DNA from: Blastococcus sp. CT_GayMR19
Lineage (GTDB): Bacteria > Actinomycetota > Actinomycetes > Mycobacteriales > Geodermatophilaceae
Assembly (NCBI RefSeq): GCF_004570385.1
Contig: NZ_SPQL01000002.1
Location: 186,001-250,000, forward strand
Reading direction: 5' to 3'
DNA length: 64,000 nt
The notes under the pieces are model-generated. The model had not been told where the DNA came from and did no database searches. It saw nothing but the letters and a program-made list of their open reading frames with translations. Position numbers and translations under genes: made by a program. Below, piece after piece: positions 9,226 to 18,530 of the stretch. Position 1 is the stretch's first letter. Every line of letters begins with the position of its first letter.

Positions 9226-9909
9226 ATGGTCGACGTGAAGGCTGGACGGACACGACGGGTGCACCTCCGCAACGGGGCGCACGGGTACGGCGTCGTCACC
9301 AAGTCGCTGCACTGGCTGACGGTCCTCGCCATCCTCGCCCAGTTCGTCGTGGGCTACGCCATGGACTTCGACGCGTCGCACGACCGTCAGGAGGACCAGC
9401 TCAAAGCCGAGTCCGACCGACTGGAGGAAGAAGCCGAGGGCCAGGGAGAGGCCGCCGAGGAGCGGGTCGAGGCCGAGACCGAGCAGCGCGAGGACCTGCT
9501 GGACGCCGGGAAGGACGACCAGGCCTCCGCCGTCTTCTCCGACGTCATCAGCGGGAACGCGTTCGGGGACGGGCTGTCCCTCCCCGAGGTCCATGTGAGC
9601 CTCGGGCTGCTCGTCATCGCCCTCGCCGTCGTCCGGATGCTCTGGCGGCGGACCACTCCGCTGCCCCCGTGGGCCGAGCACCTCAGCAACCGGGAGCGGC
9701 GGCTGGAGGGCGGGCTGGAGAAGCTCCTCCTGGCTCTGCTCGTCGTCGTGCCCGCGACCGGGTTGCTGCTCGTGGCGACGAGCGACGGCTGGCTGCCGGT
9801 GCACGTCGCGGCTCAGGTGCTCTTCCTCGTCGCGATCGCGGCCCACGTGGGGCTCGTGCTCAAGCACACCGTCGTCCACCGCAACCGCCACCTGGCCCGC
9901 ATGCTGTGA
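9226..9909 (+). CDS. Cytochrome b561-type membrane protein with charged insert
   Basis: A 227-residue four-helix membrane protein. Likely haem-ligand histidines occur in TM1 (KSLHWLTVLAIL), near TM2 (EVHVSLGLLVIAL) and in the last helix pair (VHVAAQVLFLVAIAAHVGLVLKHTVVHR). Between TM1 and TM2 lies an unusual stretch of about 50 residues, rich in Glu, Asp, Lys, Arg and Gln and predicted to be a coiled coil. AAGGA precedes the ATG. Family knowledge: these di-haem proteins pass electrons from membrane quinol or dehydrogenases to periplasmic acceptors. The extended charged loop is not typical. Confidence 0.88.
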   Translation: MVDVKAGRTRRVHLRNGAHGYGVVTKSLHWLTVLAILAQFVVGYAMDFDASHDRQEDQLKAESDRLEEEAEGQGEAAEERVEAETEQREDLLDAGKDDQASAVFSDVISGNAFGDGLSLPEVHVSLGLLVIALAVVRMLWRRTTPLPPWAEHLSNRERRLEGGLEKLLLALLVVVPATGLLLVATSDGWLPVHVAAQVLFLVAIAAHVGLVLKHTVVHRNRHLARML

Positions 9910-10088
9910 GTCCGGCTCGCCGCTTGCGCGTTACCGCGGTCGACGTCGCGTCCGGCTGATGCCGCTCAGCCGCGGCGCATCGATGCAACTGCCCTGCTCA
10001 GGCGCGTCTTGGAGGCAGTGACCGGGGTCACACCGGTGCTAGCGTTCCTGACGATCCGAACCGGCGCCCGACTCCGGAGGTTCATCAG

Positions 10089-11150
10089 ATGCGACAGGAC
10101 CATGCGAACGAGGACCTCGCCCGGCCGGCCGGCCCCGTCGGCCGTGTCCGGCTGTGCGCCGGCCTGGCCGCCGCCTCACTCGTCCTGGCCGCGTGCGGCG
10201 GTGACGGCGGCGGCGGTGGGGGTGGCGGCGGCGGGGCTGCGGAGGGGTATCCGGACGGCGACATCACGTTCGTCGTGCCGTTCTCGGCCGGCGGCCCCAC
10301 GGACACGGTGACCCGGCTCATCGCGGAGCCGATGGGCGAGGAACTCGGCGCGTCGATCGTCGTCCAGAACGTCGAGGGTGCCGGCGGCACCGTCGCGGCC
10401 GGAGAGGTCTCCGCGGCCAACCCGGACGGGTACACCGTGCTGATGCATCACATCGGCATGTCGACGGCGCCCTCGCTCTACGCCGACCTGGCGTACGACC
10501 CGCTGGTCGACTTCAAGACCGTCGGGCTGGTCACCGAGGTGCCGATGACGATCGTCGCGCGGAGCGACTTCGAGCCCGGGACGATGGCGGAGTTCGTCGA
10601 CTACGTCACGGAGAACTCCGACACCGTCACCCTGGCCAACGCGGGTATTGGCGCCGCCTCGCACCTGTGCGGGCTGCTCCTCCAGGAGGCCCTCGGTGTG
10701 AAGCTCACCGAGGTGCCCTACGAGGGAACCGGCCCCGCCCTGACCGACCTCGTCGGTGGCCAGGTCGACATCATGTGCGACCAGACCACGAACACCACCG
10801 GGCAGATCCAGGGCGGCGAGATCAAGGCCTACGCCGTGACCACCCCGGAGCGGGTCGAGAGCCTGCCCGATCTGCCCACCACCACGGAGGAGGGTCTGGA
10901 CGACCTCCAGGTCGGCGTGTGGCACGGCCTCTACGTCCCGGCCGAGACGCCGGACGAGATCGTGCAGAAGCTCTCGGATGCCCTCAAGGTGGCCCTGGCC
11001 GACCAGAACGTGGTCGATGAGCTGGCCAAGCTCGGCAGCACGCCGTCCTCCGAGGACGACGCGACGCCGGAGGCGCACACCCAGCGGCTCGAGGAGCAGA
11101 TCGAACTCTGGCGCCCGATCATCGAGGACGCCGGCGTCGCGCCGAACTGA
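10089..11150 (+). CDS. tctC: Tripartite tricarboxylate transporter substrate-binding lipoprotein (Bug/TctC)
   Basis: A 353-residue lipoprotein. The signal segment ends in a lipobox LVLAAC with the lipidated Cys36, followed by a poly-Gly linker. The mature domain starts YPDGDITFVVPFSAGGPTDTV and continues with GAGGTVAAGEVS and YEGTGPALTDLVGGQVDIMCD, the usual Bug signatures. Family knowledge: the periplasmic-type receptor delivers carboxylates such as citrate or aromatic acids to the TctAB membrane pair. It is the first gene of tctC-tctB-tctA. CGGAGG stands before the ATG. The substrate cannot be told from sequence. Confidence 0.94.
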   Translation: MRQDHANEDLARPAGPVGRVRLCAGLAAASLVLAACGGDGGGGGGGGGGAAEGYPDGDITFVVPFSAGGPTDTVTRLIAEPMGEELGASIVVQNVEGAGGTVAAGEVSAANPDGYTVLMHHIGMSTAPSLYADLAYDPLVDFKTVGLVTEVPMTIVARSDFEPGTMAEFVDYVTENSDTVTLANAGIGAASHLCGLLLQEALGVKLTEVPYEGTGPALTDLVGGQVDIMCDQTTNTTGQIQGGEIKAYAVTTPERVESLPDLPTTTEEGLDDLQVGVWHGLYVPAETPDEIVQKLSDALKVALADQNVVDELAKLGSTPSSEDDATPEAHTQRLEEQIELWRPIIEDAGVAPN

Positions 11151-11216
11151 CCATCAGCAGCGGTGCGGCGGCGGGGTCGCCCCACTGTCGTGCCCGAACC
11201 GTGGGGGTCGTGACCG

Positions 11217-11678
11217 GTGAATCTGCACGATGCCCGCAAGGACCTGCTCGCGGGCGCGACGTTCGTGGGCTTCGGGCTGGCGTTCGCCATCACGTCGTCG
11301 ACCTACGAGGTCGGTACCCCGCTGCGGATGGGGCCGGGGTTCTTCCCGCTGGTCCTGGGCAGCCTGCTCGTCGTCCTCGGCATCCTCATCGCCGTCAAGG
11401 GCTTCGTCGCGGCGGACAGTGACGAGATCGGGCCGGTCCCGTGGAAGGCGCTCGCGCTGCTCGTGGTGGCGTTCCTCTTCTTCGGCTTCACGGTCCGGGG
11501 ACTGGGGCTGGTGCCGGCCCTGCTCGTGACGGTGTTCCTGTCCGCGATGGCGGGAACGCGGGCCCGCGTCATCCCCGCTGTCGTGATCGCCGCCTCCCTC
11601 ACCGCGCTCTGCGCGCTGATCTTCGTGGTCGCGCTACAGCTCCGGCTGCCGTACTTCGGCCCCTGGCTGCAGGGATAG
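11217..11678 (+). CDS. tctB: Tripartite tricarboxylate transporter small membrane subunit TctB
   Basis: A 153-residue protein with four transmembrane helices and the family pattern SSTYEVGTPLRMGPGFFPLVLG near the first loop. The GTG start at 11217 is preferred because it gives a standard N-terminus (MNLHDARKDLLAGATFVGFGLAF). It lies between the receptor (tctC, 66 bp upstream) and the large permease (tctA, 7 bp downstream), the standard order of this secondary uptake system. Confidence 0.93.
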   Translation: MNLHDARKDLLAGATFVGFGLAFAITSSTYEVGTPLRMGPGFFPLVLGSLLVVLGILIAVKGFVAADSDEIGPVPWKALALLVVAFLFFGFTVRGLGLVPALLVTVFLSAMAGTRARVIPAVVIAASLTALCALIFVVALQLRLPYFGPWLQG

Positions 11679-11685
11679 CGCGCCG

Positions 11686-13191
11686 ATGGGGGTGTTCGAG
11701 AGTCTCGCGCTCGGCTTCGAGACGGCCTTCACGCCGACGAACCTGCTCTTCTGCCTGATCGGCGTCGCCCTCGGGACGTCGGTGGGCGTGCTGCCGGGGA
11801 TCGGGCCGACGGCCACCATCGCCATGCTCCTGCCGATCACCTTCGGCTTCGAGCCGGTCACGTCGCTGATCATGCTGGCGGGCATCTACTACGGGGCGCA
11901 GTACGGCGGGTCGACCACCGCGATCCTGATCAACCTCCCGGGCGAGTCGTCGGCGGCCGTGACGGCGATCGACGGACACGAGATGGCCAAACGCGGTCGC
12001 GCTGGGCCGGCGCTGGCCACGGCCGCCATCGGCTCGTTCTTCGCCGGCACGGTCGGCACGATCGTCCTGGCCCTTTTCGCCATGCCGCTCGCCCGCCTGG
12101 CGCTCGAGTTCGGGCCCGCGGAGTACTTCTCGCTCGTCGTCCTGGGCCTCGTCGCCTCGATCACCCTGGCGAGCGGCTCGACGCTGAAGGCGCTGGCCAT
12201 GATCGTCCTCGGCCTTCTGCTCGGCACGGTCGGTCAGGACCTCACCTCCGGCACGCCGCGCTTCACGTTCGGGCAGCGCGAGCTCTACAGCGGCCTGAAC
12301 TTCGTCTCCCTGGCCGTCGGGTTGTTCGGCGTCGCCGAGATCCTCCGCAATCTCGAGAGCGAGACGAAGCGAACGGTCATGGTGAAGAAGGTCAAGAATC
12401 TGTGGCTCAGCAAGGAGGACTTCCGAAGGATCACCCCGCCCGTCCTGCGCGGTACCGGGCTCGGCTCGGCACTGGGCGTGCTCCCCGGGGCCGGGCACGT
12501 GCTCGCCTCGTTCGTGTCCTACTCGGTCGAGAAGCGCGCCTCGAAGCATCCCGAGGAGTTCGGGAAAGGCGCGATCGAAGGCGTCGCCGGACCTGAGTCG
12601 GCCAACAACGCGGCCGCCCAGACGTCGTTCATCCCGCTGCTCACCCTGGGCCTGCCCTCGAACTCGATCATGGCCCTGCTCGCCGGCGCCTTCATCATCC
12701 AGGGGATCACGCCGGGTCCGAACGTCATCAACGACGAACCCGCCCTCGTCTGGGGCCTCATCGTGTCGATGTGGATCGGCAACCTGTTCCTGGTGATGCT
12801 CAATCTTCCGCTCATCGGCCTGTGGGTGAGGATGCTGACCATCCCGTACCGGGTGCTGTTCCCGGCGATCATCGCCTTCGCGTCCATCGGCACCTTTTCG
12901 CTGAACCTCAATGCGTTCCACGTGTACGCGATCGCGTTCTTCGGGGTCCTGGGCTATGTCCTGATCAAGCTGGGCTGCGAGCCGGCGCCGTTGCTGCTGG
13001 GCTTCATCCTGGGTCCGCTGCTCGAGGAGTACCTCCGCCGCGCCTTGATCATTTCCCGCGGTGACCCGACGGTCTTCCTGACACGACCGGTCTCGTTGGG
13101 CCTGCTCATCCTGGCGGTGATCGCGTTCGTGGTCGCGGTGCTGCCGACGGTCCGCCGCAAGCGCGAAGCCGTGTTCGAGGAGGAGATCTAG
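11686..13191 (+). CDS. tctA: Tripartite tricarboxylate transporter large membrane subunit TctA
   Basis: A 501-residue permease with about 12 helices. It has the TctA hallmark GTSVGVLPGIGPTATIAMLLP near residue 30 and its repeat GSALGVLPGAGHVLASFVSY near residue 265, plus GIYYGAQYGGSTTAILINLPGE. Family knowledge: TctA forms the ion-coupled transport path with TctB. It is the last gene of the operon, starting 7 bp after tctB. Nearby unrelated genes (cupin, FAD monooxygenase) give only weak hints about substrate. Confidence 0.95.
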   Translation: MGVFESLALGFETAFTPTNLLFCLIGVALGTSVGVLPGIGPTATIAMLLPITFGFEPVTSLIMLAGIYYGAQYGGSTTAILINLPGESSAAVTAIDGHEMAKRGRAGPALATAAIGSFFAGTVGTIVLALFAMPLARLALEFGPAEYFSLVVLGLVASITLASGSTLKALAMIVLGLLLGTVGQDLTSGTPRFTFGQRELYSGLNFVSLAVGLFGVAEILRNLESETKRTVMVKKVKNLWLSKEDFRRITPPVLRGTGLGSALGVLPGAGHVLASFVSYSVEKRASKHPEEFGKGAIEGVAGPESANNAAAQTSFIPLLTLGLPSNSIMALLAGAFIIQGITPGPNVINDEPALVWGLIVSMWIGNLFLVMLNLPLIGLWVRMLTIPYRVLFPAIIAFASIGTFSLNLNAFHVYAIAFFGVLGYVLIKLGCEPAPLLLGFILGPLLEEYLRRALIISRGDPTVFLTRPVSLGLLILAVIAFVVAVLPTVRRKREAVFEEEI

Positions 13192-13275
13192 CCAGGTCCG
13201 CCGGCGCACCGGGTGTCTTCCGGCTCGAACGGGTAGGAAACGCCACGTCCGGACCCCGACTCAGGCAGGTGTGGA

Positions 13276-13491
13276 ATGCAGGAACGACAGAGTGCCGTCG
13301 ACCACCCGCGCAGCGACGACGTGAAGGGGCGGGACCGGCACGACGGCGAGGACCAGGGCGGGGTTGGCGACCGTGGCGACTTCGGCGATCAGGGGATCGA
13401 CCAGAAGGACCGGGAGGGCGCGGTGAACCAGGGGGCCACCGGGGCCGGTCCGGAGTCCACGCGTTCGGAGGGCGGCAGCCAGGCCGGCTGA
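13276..13491 (+). CDS. Small hydrophilic protein, unknown function
   Basis: A possible 71-residue protein, acidic and rich in Gly, Asp, Gln and Arg, with GGVGDRGDFGDQGID in the middle and no hydrophobic segment, so probably disordered. Support is a strong G/C preference at third codon positions and its position 31 bp before the cupin gene on the same strand. No clear ribosome-binding site precedes the ATG. I do not recognise a family. Confidence 0.45.
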   Translation: MQERQSAVDHPRSDDVKGRDRHDGEDQGGVGDRGDFGDQGIDQKDREGAVNQGATGAGPESTRSEGGSQAG

Positions 13492-13522
13492 CCGGCACCA
13501 CGGACCGTGGCGAGGAGGCGGC

Positions 13523-13867
13523 GTGGCCCTGCACATCCAGAACACGGACCTTCCGGGGGACGGCGCCTCGCGTACGTTCCTCGGTCGCGACCACGGTGGG
13601 GTGCCGGTCTCGTTCTTCGTCCAGGCCAGCCCGCCGGGACACGGACCGGGGCCGCACCGCCAGCCGTACGCCGAGGTCTTCGTCCTGCACGAGGGATCGG
13701 GCTCGTTCCTGGCCGGGGACGAGATCATCGAGGCCGCCGGTGGTTCGGTCGTGGTCGTGCCGGCGGGCGAGGTCCACGGCTTCACTGCCTCGCCCGGCGG
13801 CCCGCTGCGGATGACGTGCCTCCACCTGCACGACCGGATGATCACCGAATGGGTGGAGCCCGGCTGA
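13523..13867 (+). CDS. Cupin domain protein
   Basis: A 114-residue single-domain cupin. Motif 1 is visible as PGHGPGPHRQPYAEVFVLHEGSG (two His, one Glu) and motif 2 as GGSVVVVPAGEVHGF (the final His), supplying a typical 3-His/1-Glu metal site. The GTG start is preceded by GAGGAGG. Family knowledge: small cupins act as dioxygenases, isomerases or ligand sensors; this one cannot be assigned. It converges with the FAD monooxygenase gene, 21 bp away. Confidence 0.9.
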   Translation: MALHIQNTDLPGDGASRTFLGRDHGGVPVSFFVQASPPGHGPGPHRQPYAEVFVLHEGSGSFLAGDEIIEAAGGSVVVVPAGEVHGFTASPGGPLRMTCLHLHDRMITEWVEPG

Positions 13868-13888
13868 CGGCTGAAGGGCCGGACGGAC

Positions 13889-15460
13889 TCAGGCCGACAG
13901 GTCGGCGAGGTCGGTTGCCTCCGCCCGACCCGTGACCAGCTCGACCGCGTCCCGGAGCAGCACCGCCCGATCGCCCGAGGGGCGCTGGGCCTGCCACGCC
14001 ACGAACCCGTCGGGACGCACCAGCACCGCCCCCCGCGGCCCGACGCCGTACCGGATGGCCAGCGAGCCGTCGGGGTCGGGCACGTCCAGCCCGAAGCGGA
14101 GCACCGCGAGCGGCAGGTCGCCCACCCTCAGCCGGTCCGCGGCCGCGCACCAGTCGCCGCCCTCGCGGCCGGCGAGCAGCGTCAGCCGGCCGTCGAACAG
14201 GTCGAGCGTGGAGACCCGGCGACCGGTCAGGTCCAGCCAGGCGTGCGGTGCGCGGCGTCCGGGGGCAGCCCGCTCGCCGACGGTCGCCGGCGGCTCGACG
14301 TGCTGCGTCGGCGCGATGGCCGCCGACTCGTAGGTGACGCCGAAGTCCTCGAGGCCCGACGCCTCCTGCGGATCCTCGCGCAGCTGCAGCGACCGCAGCG
14401 CGTTCGCCAGCCCCACCGGGCGCCGCTCCTCCTCGTAGGTGTCGAGGAGTGCCTCGTCGGCCCACCCGCGCAGGACCCACGCGAGCTTCCATGCCAGGTT
14501 GTGCGCCGCCGCGATGCCCGTGTTCATGCCGGTGGCCCGTCGCGGCGTCGTCCGGGTGGCCGCGTCGCCGACGAGGAGGACCGGGCCATGACGGAACCGG
14601 GCGGCGATCTCGGCGCCGAACGTCCACTCGAACTCGCCCTGCAGCTCGACGTCGAGCTCCGGGAGGCCGGCGGAGGCCCGGATGCGCGCGACCACCTGCT
14701 CGGGCGTGGGGACGGCGGGGTCGCCGTCCCCCGGCTCCCAGCCGTATCCCCATCGGTGCCGTCCCGACGAGACGAACAACGCCTCCGCTCCCGGCGCGGT
14801 GACCCAGTGCAGGGCGAACGGTGGGTCGGACACCACGCGGTCGAGGTCGGCGCCGAAGAGGTACGTCAGGTGCCGCCCCTCGGAACCCAGGTGCTCCATC
14901 TCGATACCGAGCGCCCGCCGGACGGTGCTTCGCGGGCCGTCCGCGCCGACGAGGTACCGGGCGCGGACGTCGTACTCCCCCGACCCCGACCGCGGGCGGA
15001 GCGTCGCCCGCACTCCGTCGCCGTCGACCTCGAAGCCCACCAGCTCGGTCCGGAAACGCACCTGCCCGCCGCGGTCCTGCACGTGCTCGAGCAGCACCGG
15101 TTCGAGGTGGTCCTGCGGGACGAACGCGAACGGTGCCGGGCTCATGCTCGAGACGTACTGGGCGACGGGCGCGCCCAGCGACTCCACGGCGACCACGGGA
15201 GCGGCCAGCACGGGGGAAATACCCAGCTCCAGCCGGACATCCTGCCCGGCCGCGTACACGCGCTGGTCCAGGCCCCAGGACCGGAAGATCTCCATGGTCC
15301 GCGGCCGGACGCCGGCCGCCTTCGGGAAGATCGACGTCCCGGCGTGCTTCTCGACGACCAGGACGCGGACGCCGGCGCGGGCCAGGCCGGCGGCGGTGGT
15401 GAGGCCGGCCGGGCCGGCGCCGACGACGAGGACGTCATAGCTCTCGGGCTGTGCGAACAC
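13889..15460 (-). CDS. FAD-dependent aromatic-ring monooxygenase (PheA/TfdB type)
   Basis: A 523-residue flavoprotein hydroxylase. The N-terminal ADP-binding fold is VLVVGAGPAGLTTAAGLARAGVRVLVVEK. A mid-protein DG motif (YLVGADGPRSTVRRALGI) and the FAD/ribityl GD motif (VLLVGDAATRTTPRRATGMNTG) follow, with a C-terminal thioredoxin-like domain. GD-A-A-T replaces the usual GD-A-A-H. Family knowledge: NAD(P)H-dependent hydroxylation of phenolic or polyketide substrates. The GTG at 15458-15460 follows GAGAGAG. The LAL regulator gene begins upstream on the same strand, so the two may be co-expressed. Confidence 0.9.
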   Translation of the reverse strand: MFAQPESYDVLVVGAGPAGLTTAAGLARAGVRVLVVEKHAGTSIFPKAAGVRPRTMEIFRSWGLDQRVYAAGQDVRLELGISPVLAAPVVAVESLGAPVAQYVSSMSPAPFAFVPQDHLEPVLLEHVQDRGGQVRFRTELVGFEVDGDGVRATLRPRSGSGEYDVRARYLVGADGPRSTVRRALGIEMEHLGSEGRHLTYLFGADLDRVVSDPPFALHWVTAPGAEALFVSSGRHRWGYGWEPGDGDPAVPTPEQVVARIRASAGLPELDVELQGEFEWTFGAEIAARFRHGPVLLVGDAATRTTPRRATGMNTGIAAAHNLAWKLAWVLRGWADEALLDTYEEERRPVGLANALRSLQLREDPQEASGLEDFGVTYESAAIAPTQHVEPPATVGERAAPGRRAPHAWLDLTGRRVSTLDLFDGRLTLLAGREGGDWCAAADRLRVGDLPLAVLRFGLDVPDPDGSLAIRYGVGPRGAVLVRPDGFVAWQAQRPSGDRAVLLRDAVELVTGRAEATDLADLSA

Positions 15461-15538
15461 GACATCGCTCTCTCTGTCCGTGGGGGGATGTGGTCCTCCC
15501 ACGGTCGCCGCCGGGACCCGCCGTCGGATCCGTACCGG

Positions 15539-18313
15539 CTACGGAGTTAGCGCCGCGACCCGGCTACGGAGCTGGCCGCGGTCGGCGGCACCCAGCTTGG
15601 CCAGCAGGCTCGCCACGTGGGTCTCGACCGTGCGCGGCGAGAGGTAGAGCCGGCCGGCGATATCGGCGTTGGTGAGGCCCGCGGACACCAGGCCGAGGAC
15701 GTCCATCTCGCGGCTGGTGACGCCGGCGGCGCGCAGGGCACCGGGCACGGGCGAGTCGCCACGGCCGCGCCGCGTCGGAGCCCCGGCGCGCTTCAGCAGG
15801 TCGCGGCAGATGCGGGCCAGCGAGGAGTCGCCGGCCCGCTCGTGCTCGGCGAGGTCGCGGCGCAGCAGCGGCACCGGGTCGCCCCAGCCGTCGGCGACCG
15901 CGGCCTCGAGGACCAGGAGGCGGAGCAACCGGTGCAGCCAGGGCACCGGGTCGAGGTCGGCCTCTCCCTCGGCGAACAGCGCCGCGGCCTCGTCGCACCG
16001 GCCCGCGCGTCCGGCGGCGACGGCATCGGCGTAGTGCAGTGCCCCACGGTTGGCCCGACGCAGCACCACGGGCAGTCCGCGCAGCACCTCCCGGGCCTCG
16101 GCACCGCGGTCGCCGACCACAGTGCGGAGCAGCGCCCACAACCCGAACTGGTGCAGCGGGGCGGCCACGCGATGTGCCACGAGACGGGTCACGCCCGCGT
16201 CGAGCGCAGCGTTGGCACCGGCAAGGTCGTGCGCCAGGAGCAGGGGCATGGCGCGGACGGACGCCTCGAGTGGTCCCGCGTCCGGCCACACCTCGGTGTC
16301 GGCGAGCGCGGCCAGCGCCGCCTCCGTGCCGGCCGGGTCCCCCGAGGCGGCCCGGGCGAGCGCGACCCCGTACGCGCTGGCGGCCTGCACCTCCGGCATG
16401 TGCAGCCACGCCGCCCGCTCGAGGAGCACCCGCGCCCGCGGCTCCACCGCTCGGGGGCCGTCCGTCACGGCGATCGCGTCGAACAGGATCACCTCGGCGT
16501 TGCTGGCCGAGCCGAGCAGTCCCGCCGCCGCGGCCATCGCCCGGGCCCGGGGCAGCGCTTCGGAGGTCTCGGTCTCCTGCAGCTCCACCGTCCCCAGTCC
16601 GATGAGCGCCGTGACCTGTTCCGGCACGAGCCGGTGCTCGGCGGCCACCTGCGCGGCGCGGGCGAAGGCGGCCCGCGCCTCCTTGGGGCTACTCAGGCGC
16701 GCCACCCGGCCGGCGGCGTCCAGGGCCTCGCACAGCACGGCCGGATCCCCCCAGTGCTCGGCGCCGGTCACCGCCGCGGCGGCCATCGAGGCCGCGCGCT
16801 CCACGTCGCCCACGCCGAACGCGGCGTCGGCCGCCAGCAGCACGGAGCGTGGGTCGTCGGGGCGGCCGGCCTGCTGGACATAGGCCGCGACGTCGCTCCA
16901 CCGCCGGGCGGTCACCGCCGTGCGAGCCAGGCGGAGGCACAGCTCCGCGTGCTGCTCGCCGGTCGCAGTGGGAAGAGCCAGCGTTCCGGCGTCCAGGGCG
17001 TCGCCGACCCGGCCGGTGGCCGTCAGCACGCTGACCCGCTCGATGGCCACCGCCGCCGGGGCGGCGCCCGTGCGTGCCGCCTGGTCGAGCAGCTGCTCGG
17101 CGCGGCGGAGCGCGCCGGCCGCCCGATCCTGCCGCGCCAGCTCCAGGAAGAGCGCCGCGGCACGGTCCTGCTCGTCGCCCGCGGCGAGCAGCTCGGCGGC
17201 GCGGGCGACGTCGTCCCGCCGGCCGCGAGCCAGCAGCGCCTCGGCAACCCTCCGCGCCAGGGCCGCTCGCTCGGGCGGGAGCAGGTCCGCGACCACGGCC
17301 TCCCGCATCAGCGCGTGCCGCCACCGCAGCCGACCGGCGTCCTCGCGGAGCAGATGGGCCTCCGCGGCGGCCCGGGCGGCGGCGAGCACGACGTCCTCCG
17401 GCTGACCGACCACCGCCGGGAGCAACTCCCAGTCGGGGTCCGTCCCCGCCACAGCGGCCGCGCGCAGGCAGCTCTGCGCGACGCGGTCGAGCAGGGAGAG
17501 CCGCCGGCGCACCAGGGCGCTCATCGTCCGGGGGACGGGGGACGCCGTCGAGGCGGTCGCCGTGCGCACCGCTTCGTCGACGAGCTCCTCGGCCAGCAGC
17601 GGCAGGCCGTCGGCCCGCGCGACGAGTACAGCGAGCTCGTCCGCACCCAACCGACCGGTCGCCCGCGAACCGGCGAGGGCCGCGACCTCCGCCGGACTCA
17701 ACCGGGACAGCGTCACCGTGTGGACACCGGGCCTGCCGGCCAGCCGGTCCACCACGGCAGACCCCGGCTCGTCGTCGCGCGCGGACGCCGCCACGAGCAC
17801 GGGCCGATCGGCCAGGCGGCCGGCGAGGTACTCCAGCAGCGCGATCGTGTCGGCGTCGGCCCAGTGCAGGTCCTCCAGGACGAGGAGGCAGGGCCCCCCG
17901 ACCAGCGCGTCCAGCACGCGGACGACGGCCTCCCCCAGGACGAGCACCGGGTCGACGCCGATTTCCGTCGCAGTGCCACCGCCGGCCGACCAGCTGGGCA
18001 GGAGGCGGCCGAGCGCCGCCCGGTAGGGCGCCGGCACCGTTTCCGGATCGAGGTCGTCGGCGCCGCCCCGCACCAGCGCCTCGACCAGCGGCCGGTAGGC
18101 ACCCCCGGACTCCGTGGCCCGGCCGCACAGGACCGGCACCCCGTCGGTGCGCGCCAGCCGGACCGCCTCGGAGAGCAGCCGGGACTTCCCGACCCCGGCC
18201 TCACCGAGGACCAGCAGCACCCCGCCGCTCCCCGCCCCGGCGCGGGTGACGGCGGATCGAAGGGCGGCCCAGGGCCCGGCCCGGCCGATCAGTGGCGCGG
18301 CGTCCACCGCCAC
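15539..18313 (-). CDS. LAL-family LuxR transcriptional regulator with AAA ATPase
   Basis: A 924-residue STAND-type activator. Walker A is GEAGVGKS (residues 37-44) and Walker B LLVLEDLHWADADT is near residue 130. A long helical TPR-like middle region follows. The C-terminal LuxR HTH occupies about residues 860-920 (VTSREMDVLGLVSAGLTNADIAGRLYLSPRTVETHV). Family knowledge: these large ATPases act as ligand-responsive activators of catabolic or secondary-metabolite genes, as MalT does. The FAD monooxygenase lies just downstream on the same strand and is the most obvious target. Confidence 0.94.
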   Translation of the reverse strand: MAVDAAPLIGRAGPWAALRSAVTRAGAGSGGVLLVLGEAGVGKSRLLSEAVRLARTDGVPVLCGRATESGGAYRPLVEALVRGGADDLDPETVPAPYRAALGRLLPSWSAGGGTATEIGVDPVLVLGEAVVRVLDALVGGPCLLVLEDLHWADADTIALLEYLAGRLADRPVLVAASARDDEPGSAVVDRLAGRPGVHTVTLSRLSPAEVAALAGSRATGRLGADELAVLVARADGLPLLAEELVDEAVRTATASTASPVPRTMSALVRRRLSLLDRVAQSCLRAAAVAGTDPDWELLPAVVGQPEDVVLAAARAAAEAHLLREDAGRLRWRHALMREAVVADLLPPERAALARRVAEALLARGRRDDVARAAELLAAGDEQDRAAALFLELARQDRAAGALRRAEQLLDQAARTGAAPAAVAIERVSVLTATGRVGDALDAGTLALPTATGEQHAELCLRLARTAVTARRWSDVAAYVQQAGRPDDPRSVLLAADAAFGVGDVERAASMAAAAVTGAEHWGDPAVLCEALDAAGRVARLSSPKEARAAFARAAQVAAEHRLVPEQVTALIGLGTVELQETETSEALPRARAMAAAAGLLGSASNAEVILFDAIAVTDGPRAVEPRARVLLERAAWLHMPEVQAASAYGVALARAASGDPAGTEAALAALADTEVWPDAGPLEASVRAMPLLLAHDLAGANAALDAGVTRLVAHRVAAPLHQFGLWALLRTVVGDRGAEAREVLRGLPVVLRRANRGALHYADAVAAGRAGRCDEAAALFAEGEADLDPVPWLHRLLRLLVLEAAVADGWGDPVPLLRRDLAEHERAGDSSLARICRDLLKRAGAPTRRGRGDSPVPGALRAAGVTSREMDVLGLVSAGLTNADIAGRLYLSPRTVETHVASLLAKLGAADRGQLRSRVAALTP

Positions 18314-18448
18314 GTCCTACCGCCCGCCCGACCGCGTGTCACTGCCTCCTCGCCCGCCGGTTCGTTCCGACCGACCGGATCACCGCAAAGCGCCTCGCGC
18401 GCCCGCGGTGGTACCTGGAGCGGGAAGTGGCCCAGGAGCAGACCGTGA

Positions 18449-18493
18449 CCCGGACCGACCGCCCGCGCTCGCACGTCGGGCGGTCGGTCCGGG
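18449..18493. terminator. Terminator after the transketolase/SDR operon
   Basis: A perfect 17-bp stem (18449-18465 and 18477-18493) with an 11-nt loop, 38 bp beyond the SDR stop codon on the minus strand. It marks the end of the permease-transketolase-SDR transcript. Confidence 0.85.
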
Positions 18494-18530
18494 ATTGCGT
18501 GATCGCGACGACGCCGGAGCGCCGCGACGC

